From Chrysogorgia sp. JL179-B06 (lineage: Eukaryota > Cnidaria > Anthozoa > Scleralcyonacea > Chrysogorgiidae), in contig JAYKKM010000337.1 in the NCBI GenBank assembly GCA_035772405.1, forward strand, positions 928,501 to 992,500: a stretch of 64,000 nt of DNA, read 5' to 3'. The position numbers and the translations under genes are program-made. Positions 1-11,932 of the stretch are shown here, one piece after another (position 1 is the stretch's first letter; every line of letters starts with the position of its first letter). The notes beneath the pieces were generated by a model. It saw only the letters and a program-made list of their open reading frames with translations. It did no database searches and had not been told where the DNA came from.

Positions 1-328
1 GTGCAGCGTAGAGAATTTTCACTCCTTAAAAAATGTCTTATATCTTAGTGATTGCTAAGTTTACAACGTTCATTATCATGAGGAGTTATTATACGCACAT
101 TTTCAAGTAACTTTGTGGAACAAACATGAAGATGGAACTAATATTTTAATGAATGAAAATTCTCTACCCTGCACCTGACGTCAGAGACCATCTCATTTAC
201 ATATCAAACAAACTGAAATATTTCAAAAACGAAGTAAAATACGGAAAAGTTGTAAAAGGTGTTACTCTATCATTTTACGAGTTCTTTCATATTAGACAAA
301 CTTAATTTTTGTTGCCAATGTCCTTTAA
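1..328. mobile_element. Foldback MITE, family A (window-truncated copy)
   Basis: The stretch ends in GTTGCCAATGTCC followed by TTAA and matches the right part of fuller copies at 2827-3211, about 42391-42821 and 59011-59476. In those copies the first and last 150 or more bases are inverted repeats of each other. The left end of this copy lies outside the window. TTAA at both ends of complete copies suggests a TTAA-targeting (piggyBac-like) non-autonomous element; no transposase is present. It lies in the intron just before the filamin exon. Confidence 0.75.
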
Positions 329-385
329 CAGTCCATTCAGTCCTGTCACTTGTGTTTAAAATGTTTCATTTCTCTTTTTCCCAAG

Positions 386-2124
386 GTCTCGAGTCTGGCG
401 TTGTTGGAGATAAGGCGGAATTCACCGTGAATACCCGCGATGCTGGTTACGGCGGCCTGGGACTGTCCATCGAAGGACCATCGAAAGCTGAAATTAGTTG
501 TGTCGACAACGAAGATGGCACGTGCACCGTGGACTACGTACCAGCGGAGCCTGGGGACTACGTCATCCACGTGCGCTTCGCTGACGACGAAATCCCAGGA
601 AGTCCGTTCACGTGCGTTGTTGCCCCTGGCGACAAATCCGGCCGTCGACCGATCGTGGAAGAGGGCATCACCAGGGTAACCGACAGTGACGTGAGCTCTG
701 CGCCTGCACAGAGGACCTCGCAACTGCTGGACGACCTCGTGTCATTCAGCCCGCAACAACCTCACGACTTCATGCTCGATCTCCAAGGTTACGACGTGAA
801 GAACTTGAAGGCGACAGTCGAGACGCCGTCGGGAAAAACTGAGCCCGCGGAAATCGTGGAAAGCGCCAAGGACACGTACACGATCCGGTTTGTCACGAAA
901 GAAGGAGGGCTGTACAAGGTGAGCGTGAAGAACCGCTCGCGACACATCCCAGGCAGTCCATTCCAAGTCAAGGTCGACGCACCCAAGTGGGGTGGCGCGC
1001 CGAAGTGTTCCGCAGCGGGACCTGGGTTAGAGCGAGGTGTAGTCAACCAAGCGGCCCACTTCACCGTGTGGACACGTGATGCCGGCCCAGGAGGCTTAGC
1101 GGTCGCCATCGAAGGCCCAGCTAAAACCGAGATCAACTGTAAAGACAACGGAGACGGTTCGTGTAGCATCAGCTACGTTCCGACCGAGCCCGGCGAGTAC
1201 ACCGTGCACGTCCGATTTGCCGACGAGAACATCCCGGCTGCGCCGTTCAAGGTGTTCGTGACGGCGGAAGAGGACGAACGTTTCCGAGACCTCAATGTGT
1301 CGGATATAGTTGAAGGTGGCATTGCCGTTGGCCAACCAGCATCGTTCTCCGTGGAAACGAACGGCCCCGTAGGAGAAGTCACCGCTTCCGTCCTCGCTCC
1401 GTCCGGAGCCGAGGGTCCTGCGACCATTTCCGATCGTGGCAATGGCAGCTACGCCATCCGATTTGTCCCGAACGAGGTCGGTGACCACCTGATCAGCGTG
1501 CGCTTCGACGGTGTTCACATCCCCGGCAGTCCGTTCAAGGTCAAGGTCGGCGGTGGGGAAAGTTACCCAGGGAAAGTGAAGGCCTTCGGGCCTGGATTGG
1601 AAGGTGGTGTTGTGGGTCAGGAGACGCACTTCACGGTGGACGCTTTGAGGGCTGGGACTGGCGCGTTGTCACTGTCCGTCGATGGACCGGCGAAGGTTCG
1701 CATGAACTGTACGGAGAATCCCGATGGCACATACCGCGTCACGTACCATCCGTTGATCGCGGGCGACTACAAGATCACGATCAAGTTTGCCGACGAAAAC
1801 ATTCCCAGGAGTCCATACAACGTGACCATCCGCGATGGATTCTCGGGAAATGCCGAGAAGTGTACGTCCGTCGGCTCGGGTCTTCATCGTGCCGTGATCG
1901 GCGAACCGAACGTCTTCACCGTCAACTGCAGTGATGCCGGACGGGGATCGCTTATGGTGGGGGTCGAAGGTCCGGCCATACCCGCGAAAGAAATCAAAAT
2001 CAAGCATACCGGAGGAAAGGTCTACGCGGTAAACTACACGCTCGAAGAACCCGGAGAATACGTCCTGAAAGTGCTCTGGGGGGAGAAACACATCCCCGGA
2101 AGTCCGTTCCATGTTACCGTTTGA
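386..2124 (+). CDS. Filamin, C-terminal exon (last six filamin repeats)
   Basis: This is the 3' end of a filamin, an actin cross-linking protein that dimerises through its last repeat and binds membrane receptors through the repeats before it. The exon starts after a pyrimidine-rich acceptor ending CCCAAG at 381-385, in phase 1, inside the GPGLE motif of a repeat. Six Ig-filamin repeats follow, with recurring IPGSPF ends and GPGLE/GPGLERG starts. The second and fourth have diverged N-terminal parts, as in vertebrate repeats 20 and 22. The last repeat carries the features of the dimerisation repeat 24 (VGVEGP, KHTGG, WGEKHIPGSPFHVTV) and ends at the stop 2122-2124. By position these correspond to repeats 19-24. 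The linker before the last repeat is only about ten residues, so there is no long second hinge. All six repeats sit in one uninterrupted exon. The 5' part of the gene is outside the window. Confidence 0.93.
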
Positions 2125-2618
2125 ATGGATACACGAGAATGACAGGAACTTAGAACGAAATGATACGAGAATAACTGAACGGTGGCTCACGTCGATATCT
2201 GAACTAAAGACAAAAACAGTTACTTAAAATATCTCATGAATTTTTTTTTCAATTTCTGCGATCTCCACTATAAAAAGTGTGGTGGTAGTTTCTCCTCTAG
2301 TGGCGTCGGGACATTTTCTAGTTTTATTTTTTTGCCCGTCTTGACTTATTAGGTTATGTATTTGGGAATGGTAACCATTTTCTGGAGTTTAGGTAAAATT
2401 TATATCTGATCTTTTTTTGCTAATTAGACCGTAATATGTATATCTTGTGTCGTCTCTCGTAGGATAGCTAGTATGTATTTTTTCACATCAAATTTGTAAT
2501 GAGAATAAGAATGGTAGGAATATAGAGCAGCTACAAGTAAATGAGTGTGTTTGTCTTTGGTGGTTTTAGCAGGGCCACGTCGGTCCAACGGAGCATTATA
2601 CAATAGTCTCGATGCTCA
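2125..2618. other. Probable filamin 3' UTR and flank
   Basis: AT-rich sequence following the filamin stop. No clear AATAAA signal and no ORF of interest was seen. Around 2600-2617 there is a short fragment (GAGCATTATACAATAGTCTC) matching the 3' end of the LINE family at 55910-56400. Confidence 0.4.
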
Positions 2619-2801
2619 TAGACCTCTTTCATAATGGCACCCAAATTAAATATTCTTTTATATGCATTTAAATTAGCCTTTCTGACCTCGCTCGTGTGTC
2701 TGTAATTCCAAAGAATCTTTGCTTTGTAACGAGGCCAGAAAGGCTAATTTGCATGCTTATAAAAGAATATTTAAACTGGCCGCCATTATGAAAGAGGTCT
2801 A
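2619..2801. mobile_element. Foldback MITE with TA flanks, family E
   Basis: The outer 70 or so bases on each side are inverted repeats, starting GACCTCTTTCATAATGGC on the left and ending with its complement on the right. TA flanks both ends (2619-2620 and 2800-2801), as expected for a Tc1/mariner-type target duplication. It has no coding capacity. A left-end fragment of the same family is at 63603-63645. Confidence 0.65.
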
Positions 2802-2826
2802 TACAACCATAAATTCGTACAGTTAC

Positions 2827-3211
2827 TTAAAGGACATTGGCAACAAAAATTAAGTTTGTCAATATATGAAAGAACTCGTAAAATGATGGAGTAACACCTT
2901 TTACAACTTTTCCATATTTTACTTCGTTTTTGATCGTCGCTGACGTCAGTGCAGGGTAGAGCATTTTCACTCATTAAAATATTAGTTCCATCAAGTTTGT
3001 TCCACAAATTTACTTGAAAATGTGCGTATAATAACTCCTCGTGATAATCATAATGAACGTTTCTCTACCTGACGTCAGAGACCACCATTTACATATCAAA
3101 CAAACTGAAATATTTCAAAAACGAAGTAAAACACGGAAAAGGTGTTACTCTATAATTTTACAAGTTCTTTCATATTAGACAAACTTAATTTTTGTTGCCA
3201 ATGTCGTTTAA
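2827..3211. mobile_element. Foldback MITE, family A (complete copy)
   Basis: TTAA occurs at both ends (2827-2830 and 3208-3211). The left arm begins AGGACATTGGCAAC and the right arm ends GTTGCCAATGTCGT. The arms run inward for about 150-190 bp as diverged inverted repeats. The element is 385 bp with no ORF. Confidence 0.75.
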
Positions 3212-3267
3212 AAGAAAAGAGCACGATCTATTTCGGCAGACAACTTATCAAGTGCTACGTCTGCTTG

Positions 3268-3700
3268 ATAACTGAAGTCCACCTCGTTCCCGGGGCATTT
3301 TGCCTCCACGGTGGAAGGTCGGCCCAGAATTTCTGGGTGTTTAGATATGATAATTTTTGAGGTCTTTGTTCCATTGCCTTTGTCTACTTTGTTGACCTGA
3401 ATAATTGAGAAATATTCAATGCTCTTCAGAGTTGTTCATGTCAGCATTCGTCGGCATAAAAGCAGCCAACAAGCTTAATAATCCACCATGAAAAAGCATA
3501 TATCCAATTTAGCGAAAGCTATCACTTCTAATTTGCTGTAAAATACGAAGACAGCATTCAGATTTAGATGAATAAATTATACTCGGCTGAATTAATTGAG
3601 TTTTATAAAATGGACCAGCCGATCCCAGGGCCATTTTCGCCGACCTTCCGCCGTGGAGGCAAAATTCCTTAGGTATGAGGTTGAACTGAAGTGACTAAAA
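3268..3700. mobile_element. Foldback element with ~55-bp inverted ends
   Basis: TTTTGCCTCCACGG around 3300 is matched in inverted orientation by CCGTGGAGGCAAAA around 3660, and the match extends outward through diverged copies of AAGTCCACCTCGTTCC. Target duplications could not be fixed. A direct repeat of CTGAAGTGACTAAAAAA follows at about 3694 and 3866, so a second fragment may adjoin. Confidence 0.45.
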
Positions 3701-4112
3701 AATCTAAATATTGGACGGATATTTATAAAAGCGGAGCGCGTTAATGCTATTTATAGAACCAAAACTCAGACAAACAAACCAAAATTGAATATTCCTTGGG
3801 AATGCAAGAATAAACAAGAATAAATTATAGACTCAGACAAACATACATACTGCGCTTCGCAATAACTGAAGTGACTAAAAAAATCTAAATATTCCAAGAC
3901 CTTACAGATAATTATTTTCAGAATCATGAAATTGCCGGAAATGCGCTCCTGGGTTTGTCTTACTGCCCGCCCCCTGACAAAATGTAGCTAGGTCTACCGC
4001 GATCGGCGTCTGCAATTTGTAAGCATTGTGAGCGTATTTCTGAAGAACCTGAGGCAAGTCAAACCACTGGACAACGTCAAATCAAAGTCCCAAAAGAAAG
4101 AAAACCACGTGC

Positions 4113-4469
4113 GTGCCTCGCAAGATCAGAATACAAGTCTCGCAAAGCCCTATGGGAAATAGGATTTCGAACCGCCTGAACTGCTTGGGTCTGGGGAGGA
4201 GCTTGGCAAATTTTAAAATGGCGGGCTATTTGAAAGTTGGAAGAAAGGTTGAAAACAATGTTGTCATGTTTAATACGCTCAAATTGAAGTTGCCTGGACA
4301 ATTCCCGTTCACAATAAATACAGAGAAAACCCAGAGCGATATATTCCAATTTATTTTATGGAAGCTAGACGTTTTTAATGGTGTGAAGATTGAAGAGTGC
4401 CAAACAGTCGAATCACATTTGGCACAAATGCAAGCAAAATTATTGCAATTTGAACCTATGAACCTATGA
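4113..4469 (+). other. Unassigned ORF of 118 codons
   Basis: An open frame of 118 codons in otherwise non-coding, transposon-rich DNA. No domain is recognised and no flanking exon was found. It is bounded downstream by AT-rich sequence. It may be chance or transposon remains. Confidence 0.15.
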
Positions 4470-5728
4470 AGTTCAAAGGTAAGTAAAATGAAGTCTTTCT
4501 TTATCTTTAATCTGAGCATAGCTGTAATTTTTAGCTTAACAATGTGAGCATATTCATAATAATAATGTTTATACAATATAGTTAATATAAAGTGTTATTT
4601 TTTCTAGTTGTCCAATACTCCAATTCTTCCACAAAACGTCTCACAAGAATCTCAAACACAGACTATGGTAAATAAATTGGACTGTCTAAAAAGCCAGTGA
4701 TGGTTGTGAATTCAACAAGGAAGAGTGCAGGGCTAAATGAATTACAAGTTATAAATTTATTCATGCATAAATTATATGACTCATTTAACACCGCAGCAGT
4801 AAATACGTACCTAAAATGAACAGGTTTTGTGATTGGCTATATGGAACAAAAGTGGTTAGGGTTAGGACATTGGTTTCTTTGTGGTTGATTCTATTGTTTT
4901 AATCAACCAATCACAAAACTTGATAGTATAGGTAGGTGACGACTGGGTCGCTGTTTTATAATTTATTTATGAATATGTTTATGATCTATAATTTATTAGG
5001 CCTGCTCTTCCTTTCTGAATTCAAATTATGTTGGTTACCAACATAGCTACCAAGGTAACTAAGTTTGTTAGTTCATTTTTAAAGAGGTTCTGTAAAATCT
5101 ACCACATGAGTCATCAATGCCATCAAAACATCAGTCACCAACAATAGTCTTTCCCAAGACTACAACAACTTAACCCTAACTTGATCCTATAGTAACCTTA
5201 ACCCTAACTAGAGCTAACCCTAACCCAACCAAAAATAAGGTCCAGACAAAAACAGAAAGGTCATTTTGACTGAATCATCAGTGTACTAGCCATTTCCTCA
5301 CAGTAGTTAGCAGACCCATTGCAATTTATGGAAATTTCTCTCGGGTGGGTTCAAAATAGATCTGTTATGATCAGCTATTTTTTTGTCTTCTACACAATAA
5401 GCTAAAAAGCTGTATTGGCATTAATATGAGCATTTTAACGTTATGGGGCTGTTTTAATATGAGCTCGGCTAACGAAGTTCTCATACTCCAACGGGCCGAC
5501 TACTTACACGTTTATTTCGGCAGTATACACCAACTTTTTACATATTTAATCAATTGATTGGTTTTGATGCAAGTGGTTGAAAAGTGCATCCCAAAAATAG
5601 GAAGGAATTTAAAAAATACTAAATGCTTTTTTAATGAAAAACATAAAACCCTTGACACTATAGTATAAAGTTTTCCGTTTATCAGTCACGAAAATCAGTA
5701 CCAATAATCGGAGTATCGTAGAGATTAA
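4470..5728. other. Gene-free stretch
   Basis: No gene was seen. GTTTTGTGATTGG at about 4832 and its complement at about 4900 suggest a weak foldback between about 4738 and 5010. Degenerate CCCTAA-like words at 5170-5225 are scattered and not a telomeric array. A motif around 5495-5550 recurs at 8820-8875. Confidence 0.3.
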
Positions 5729-6243
5729 GGCCAGGTTTACACTAGTACGCCGGATTAGGTTGGCGTACCGTTGTGAAATTTACGTCTGTTTGCACTACAA
5801 AGGACAAAGCGAGGTTTTTCGTTGACATTAGCAGGTTTTTTACTACGCACATGCATATTGCCCGACATATTTTACGTTTAAAAACAGCATGTTTACAAGC
5901 CGTTTCCTTTTTCACGGGAAGCTCTCCGCACTCGCGATTGCAGAGAGGTTTAATGCTTGCATATAACCATATAAACCAGCTACAATTATTAAAATTACTG
6001 CCGATAAACAACCAAAATAACCTGGCGCCATTTTTTCCCGCTAACATTTTAAACGCGTATGCATATGTTTACACTACTACGCTACGTTAAATTTGCCGTA
6101 GCGTAGTAATTTACATCCGGAGTGCTTGGCGTATAGTGACCTGTGACTACGCTACGGCAAACCGGTACAGTGCAAACACAACAAAGAAACGTATTGATTT
6201 TTTAACGGATCACTTACCGTACCGTACTAGTGTAAACCTGGCC
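5729..6243. mobile_element. PIF/Harbinger-type MITE
   Basis: The ends are perfect inverted repeats of about 21 bp: GGCCAGGTTTACACTAGTAC at the left and its complement at the right. The trinucleotide TAA is duplicated at 5726-5728 and 6244-6246. A 3-bp TAA/TTA target duplication with GGCC-type ends is characteristic of PIF/Harbinger elements. No transposase is present in its 515 bp, so it would be non-autonomous. Confidence 0.7.
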
Positions 6244-6246
6244 TAA

Positions 6247-8560
6247 TAAGTTCTATCGCTATTTTAATTGTCCGCAACCATTTTGAGTTTTCGCGCACTG
6301 CCACAGGAACCGGATGCACGGAGAACAGCATTCCCGGCGACGTTTTTCTCGCTCTATATTCTCCTAACATAAATCGGAAAACACTCCAGGAAAACAGATA
6401 TGATTTTAGCATTTATAATATGCTTTCTTACACCGCAACCTCCAAAAACTGCATCGCAATTTCCAAAAACTGCATCGCAATTTGCGAATCGCGATGCGTT
6501 AAGCCCGGCGCAAGCGATATTTTTTTCTATTTTTTTATTATTTTTTTATATATTATTTTTATATATTATACAAGCGATTTGTGTCGCACATATATCAAAC
6601 ATGTTTGATATTGTGCGACCGACCGATTTTCGCTATCGCAAGGACACGCACACTAGGCAATGTTGCCACATATTGTCGCAAGCGACAGAAATTGCAAAAA
6701 AAAAAATCGCCTAGTGTGCGCTAGGCTGTTACCTCGCTGAGTTTTGCTACACGGGGCAGGCCGTTGGAACCTCCCAGCAAACATGCTGTCACCATTTAGC
6801 GGACGTAAATTTATGAACCGTCTTACCACTAACTGCGCCACACTGTTAAACGCTAATCAACCGTTTGCCTAAACACCTTTTGGTTAACTTCCGAAATTTT
6901 TGACGATTAATCAAAATGCTGGGTTTCTCGCGTGGGTTTCTTTCGACTGTCGGTTCAAAGTTGTGTTTACGCCTGGGAAAAAGTTGTCGCGTTTGTTTGT
7001 AGTTGTGTATAACTTGTGTTCGGAGCAGGCACACGAGTTCAGATGCCGTATGTAATTGAAGATGAAGACTGATATGGTACATATACAAAAGCGTTTAAAA
7101 TGTTTCTTCGTCGACGTGTGTCGTGCTGTTTGACTCGTGAAGTTGCTGCAAACCTACGAAGAGTTTGTGACTCGGCGCTGCGTCATTCAAACAGCAACTT
7201 GTTTATGTTTGTAGCTATCCAAGATATGCAACCTAATTCCAGCAAGTCATCCATCATTCTTCTAGACTTCTACTGCGGTGCCGTGGCGACCACAAAAACG
7301 AGCCATTCGTCGTGGATTCGCGACCGGAACAGGCGGGTTCAATACCGCTGTTTGGATTTTTGAAAAGCCAACTTGGACTCACGTCGTCAGTCGCCGTTGG
7401 CTCTTTGAATTCAGGTAAATAGCTTATGTCATGTTGCACTGTCAATTATAATTCTTACAAATTTATTCACATGGCAATTTGGACACTACAGGTGTGCAAA
7501 CACGCTCTGCGCAACCTTCACTCTTTTACGAAGATCGTAATCTCTGATCGCGAAATCCTGTCTAATTGCTAGATGGTGACACTCCTTGGGTGCTGGCACG
7601 GGTTAAAGAGATTGTATGTGTGTGGAGACTGACAGACTGAGGCCATCTGACGCGCGTTGAACATCGGGCTAATCCTGAAAGATTACCACGACAGTGGTTT
7701 GAACGAGTTCCGATTGCTTTCGTCAACTCTGTGGTGATTACCGGAAAGTTGCTGGGTACAGGTACGATTTGTTTTTGTATGTTTTCGCGAATGTGTGTAT
7801 CAGAGTCAAAATGAAGCCACGTTTATTCTTAAATATATACCTAATACCATCTTGATTTGTATATCTATAATATATATGTATTTATTGACATAAAAGTGTT
7901 GCACTGCCTATAGACAGTGGGCCGGCTTTAGCTCGAATCGTTAGACCTCCTACACATTTCGGTAGTGCACCAATGACCAACCTGTTAAAGGATTTGTATT
8001 TGCATTTAGTAATACCTTTCTCACTTAACTTCCTAACAATTCAAATACAAATGACAAATAGTGGGTGACACATAGTGATTCACCATTTAACTTGTTCCTT
8101 CCCGACTCAACAGGTCAAAACTAGCCTAGTACCTCTTTCGAGTTTGTTATTTGCATAGGATAACGCACGAGTCGACTGGTAGAATGCTTATTAAGCGAGA
8201 CAGCTGCGTAATTTCATCACCGAGAATGGTACTATCAAACTTATTGAAACAATTTGACTGAACTCTTTGGTACATTAGCAGCATAAAGTAGTTTTCGAAG
8301 TTGTTACTTCATTCGTGTAAACATGAAGCCAACGTGTTGTTGTGTACTTTGCATATTACCATGTTCTTAAATATCCTGTATGCTTTTACAAACGCTGTTA
8401 AACGACGTCTGGTGTGTGCAAAATCGAACAGCGTTGTTGAATAGTTTATTTCGTCTCTACCTTTTACTGTTACGTATAACATATTATACCTGTCGATAGT
8501 CTTATCTCTCGATCCTCTGATTTGCCAACGATAACAAGTCAGCGTAGCTCAATCATTAGG
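6247..8560. other. Gene-free stretch with small inverted repeats
   Basis: No gene is recognised; open frames such as 7100-7363 show no domain. CGCACACTAGGC at 6647-6658 is matched inverted at 6709-6720, a possible 74-bp element. An 18-bp palindrome arm with GTCGCACATATATCAAAC lies at about 6583-6620. Confidence 0.3.
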
Positions 8561-8574
8561 AAGTTCTGATAGTA

Positions 8575-8720
8575 CATGGACGATTCGACAAGCTCAAATC
8601 TTCAGAAAATGTACTAGTGCCGGTGAGACGCTCTAACCATTGAGCTACCAAGACTCAGATGGAGAGCGAAGGTTACAATGATGTACTGCCTATGCGACAG
8701 TCACTCATATATCAGCGATG
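8575..8720 (-). repeat. tRNA-derived SINE, family A, inverted partner 1
   Basis: On the minus strand this reads as a tRNA-like head (TAGCTCAATGGTTAGAGCG) followed by family-specific sequence. A facing copy on the plus strand is at 9001-9095, so the two form an inverted pair separated by inserted sequence. Confidence 0.6.
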
Positions 8721-8786
8721 ATAGTTGAGTGTGTTATCATATGGAGTGATAAAACGTGTTGTGCTGCGTAGGCAGTGTATAAATAC

Positions 8787-8872
8787 AAATAAAATATCTA
8801 AAAAGGTCAGTCGAGGTTAGACTACTTACACGCTATTTCGGCAGTACACCAACCTTTTTAGATATTTTATTT
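8787..8872. repeat. Perfect 21-bp inverted repeat with 44-nt spacer
   Basis: The sequence at 8787-8807, ending CTAAAAAGGT, is exactly complementary to 8852-8872. The spacer contains TTACACGCTATTTCGGCAG, which recurs at about 5500-5530. It looks like the end of a small interspersed element. Confidence 0.55.
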
Positions 8873-8966
8873 ATATATTCAGTCAAATTGTTCCAATTAG
8901 TTTGATACTCGAAACGTCAGTATCTCGTCACTAAATTCTTGGCAGTTTACCACCTTTTCACTTTGC

Positions 8967-8997
<31 letters not shown>

Positions 8998-9000
8998 GTG

Positions 9001-9095
9001 TGACTGCTACATATCAATAGAACCAGTACATCATTGTAACCTTCTCTCTCCATCTGAGTCTCGCTAGCTCCGAATGGCTAGAGCGCCCACCGCGT
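9001..9095 (+). repeat. tRNA-derived SINE, family A, inverted partner 2
   Basis: This matches the family A body and a degraded tRNA-like A-box region (CTAGCTCCGAATGGCTAGAG). It faces the copy at 8575-8720. A (TA)n tract lies just upstream at 8971-8999. Confidence 0.5.
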
Positions 9096-9099
9096 ACTG

Positions 9100-10240
9100 T
9101 ACAAAACCTCCAAGCTCTCGATACATAGTGTCACCCGCGCTCTAATTTTCGCCTGTTTAACAACTTCCTTAATAATCACGTTAATTATAGCCTTCGTGTT
9201 CTTGAGAAATCGAACTGTCCTACTTTATTCCGTTATCGCTCCATCACTTTGTTAAAAACACGACTGCATTTTGCATTTCCTTTGTGCAAACTCACAAATA
9301 TGAAGTTACACTCTGACATGGCCATATTGTTTGCCGTCAACGCTAATAAAAGGTCGTTCGGCCTTCTTTGGAAATTGGGCGGACGTGTATACGGACTGAA
9401 CTTGTAAGGAAATGGTGTAAATGTTGTATAATCTTTGTGGTTTGGGTTTCACTGTTGTGCTTTCGTTATCAACCATTAATGTCCTTGGATTTTGCAATGT
9501 CAATATATATTTTGACAACAATCTTACGTATGCCTTTGTGTCTCTTCTTTTGATGAGGCGCGCTCAATAAATTTTTTTAAATTTTTTTAAATTTTTTTTA
9601 AAATCAATTTATTGCTCGATTTATTGCTTACAATTTAGGCAGCCAGTGGTGTCAATACGTGTATGTATTTGATAGTTCACGACTTCCTATACAGCACGTC
9701 GCTTTTATATCATTTCTGGGTCTCTGACTTCATGGTCAACATCCAACTACCATAGCCAAGGATGGCAATCTAAGCGGTTAACTGTTTTAATACCACCGGA
9801 TAAAGTCGTTGAAGCGAGAACCGCAGCGCTTTTCGCAATCAAGTGCTATGCCAATTTGCTAATACTTTAATTAAAAGCGATGCTTATGGTAAAACTAATT
9901 CAATGCGCCGTCCGCCGTCATTAAGATCCCTTTCCAAGGTATTTCGACAATTTGGCTACAAAGCGTTAGATATTCGAAACACGAGGCACGAATGCCGACC
10001 ACAGATGCGCCGGGAACGATGTATCTGTTGCTGTGAAGTTTTCCGTACGTTGAATCATGTTGATGATTAGACTGTAGTTGTTTGACAGCCTGACAGGGCG
10101 ATTTCTCGATCAATTAACAGATACTTAGCAATAACAAGGTGATGACAGCGACAGCATGCGTGAGGCCGTGTTACGATGAGAGGTCATTAACGCCTGTTAC
10201 ATGATTAGCGATTTTTGCTGCGATTTGGACTGCGCGCTTG
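9100..10240. other. Gene-free stretch
   Basis: No gene or complete element was recognised. A short A/T palindrome lies at about 9565-9625. Confidence 0.3.
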
Positions 10241-10247
10241 TGTAAAG

Positions 10248-10526
10248 TGGCTACTGACGGGGCAATTCTCCCATTCGTTAGCTGTCTTTGCCATCCGTAA
10301 TCGGAAATCCAGAAAAAACCTAACCCTCATAACATTTTTAATACTAACTCTAATTTTAATACTAATCGCGAGCTGAAGTGGATTCCAATTCAAAACCTTA
10401 TTAGAATGAGAAAAATAAACGGCTACTGACGGGGTAATTCTCCAATTCATTAGCTGTCTTCGCCATCTGTAATTTTTAATACTAACTCTAATTTTAATAC
10501 TAATCGCGAGCTGAAGTGGATTCCAG
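10248..10526 (+). repeat. Imperfect direct duplication
   Basis: Two blocks recur in order. GGCTACTGACGGGG occurs near 10248 and again near 10422. The block starting TTTTTAATACTAACTCTAAT and running through GAGCTGAAGTGGATTCCA occurs near 10335 and again near 10471. A LINE fragment begins immediately after the second copy. Confidence 0.55.
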
Positions 10527-11030
10527 AAATGGTTTGAGAAAATACGACCATATTACTCCATCGCTGAAAGAGTTAAAATGGTTACCAATTGACCAAATGT
10601 TGTTTATACGTGATGCTATTATGGCATATAAATGCGTCAACAATATTGGACTTCGCTATTTATGTGACAAATTTGTAACAAGATCCGAAATATGTAATCG
10701 AGTAACCAGACAAGGAGATAACCTTCAAACTCCAAAATATAGAACAGCGACGGGTCAACGGTCCTTTTTATATCGTGCAACAACAATTTGGAATTCCTTA
10801 AGTACAGATCTAAAAACATTATCATCAGTATTTAGTTTTAAACGAGATTTGAAAAAAGAACTTCTTTTTAACTTCTTAAATGAATAGATTATTTTATTAT
10901 AAATTTTTATATCCTGTTATATAGTTATTCTTTGTATATTATTTTTATAATCAATGTATTAAAATATGTATATAGATTAATATGTAAATTAGTGCTGAAA
11001 AGCCCCTTTGGGGAGCAACTAATAAATATG
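10516..11030 (+). mobile_element. Non-LTR retrotransposon 3' end (RT C-terminal region)
   Basis: 10516-10887 translates to the conserved C-terminal region found after the reverse transcriptase in CR1/L2-like LINEs. It has LKWLPIDQ near the start, an AYKCVNNIG-type stretch, then ATTIWNSLSTDLK near the end. The 3' UTR contains AAAAGCCCCTTTGGGGAGC, a small hairpin, then AATAAA. The element is 5'-truncated. Confidence 0.75.
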
Positions 11031-11164
11031 TATATGTATGTATGTTTGCTATACTCAAACTTTAACGCAAACTCAGAAAATTCTGAAATTTCTGAGCCCC
11101 AGACGGGAATCGAACCAGCAACCTTCGTGATCTCTGGTTAGTATCATTGAGTATGATTTATATT

Positions 11165-11400
11165 TACAGTCGATCACACAGGATAAGGTCGTTCGACTAT
11201 TCAGTTTATCACTCTTAGATGAACGGAAAACCCAACTGATAGGGATTCCGAGGACCTACGATTTAAGGTCGTTTTCCGAGAAGACCCGAAAGTCATAACA
11301 TTTGCTGGTGTTGTTGAAAAGGCAGCTCTCAATTATTTTAACACCCTGAGTGGTGGTCCGACCAAGGATGCTGCTCTAACCATTGAGCTACCACGAGAAC
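11165..11400 (-). repeat. tRNA-related SINE, family C
   Basis: Shares ATCACTCTTAGATGAACGG and GAGAAGACCCGAAAGTC with copies at 13650-13860, 15115-15625 and 28025-28235. On the minus strand the head contains TAGCTCAATGGTTAGAGC, a tRNA A-box-like sequence. Confidence 0.6.
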
Positions 11401-11932
11401 ACAGATGGCAGAGCGAAGGCTACGTTGCGTCTGGGGCTCAGAGACATTTTTCATGAGTTTACGTTAAAGCTTGAGTTGCAAATAATTTATTATATTGAGA
11501 TTACCAAGCTGCAAGTCACATTAAATATATCCTTAAGGTCGCTATATAGTGCCAACGTCAACAAATCTTAAGTGGTTTCCAGCGCGGTATTCCCATTACA
11601 GCATTAGGTGTACACTTCAAAAACAAGCAAGCAAGCACCAGACTAGTATAGTCGAGCGAAGGCTACATAATGTTACGTCAGCGGTACCTAACGTCTTGAA
11701 AATCATTGAGAACTACAGTGAGATAAATTTAAGCTAAAATAATTCTTCATCCAATCAAACTTCAACGTTGATCACACTAATAAATTCTGCTGTATACATA
11801 ATGCAAGCATGTAGTAATATGGCAATGCTACAGTTATTAATTTTCTTCTTATGTTCTAGTTGTATATAAATATATGGAATGAGGTCCGGAGCTACGGGGG
11901 GTTGTACGGGTGTGTGACATCCCCCCAAATCT

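Noticed and set aside
346..2190. Several minus-strand ORFs opposite filamin
   Set aside because: Shadows of a strongly coding, GC-richer exon; no domain similarity.
5170..5225. CCCTAA-like words suggesting an interstitial telomere
   Set aside because: The words are irregular and spaced, with no continuous array.
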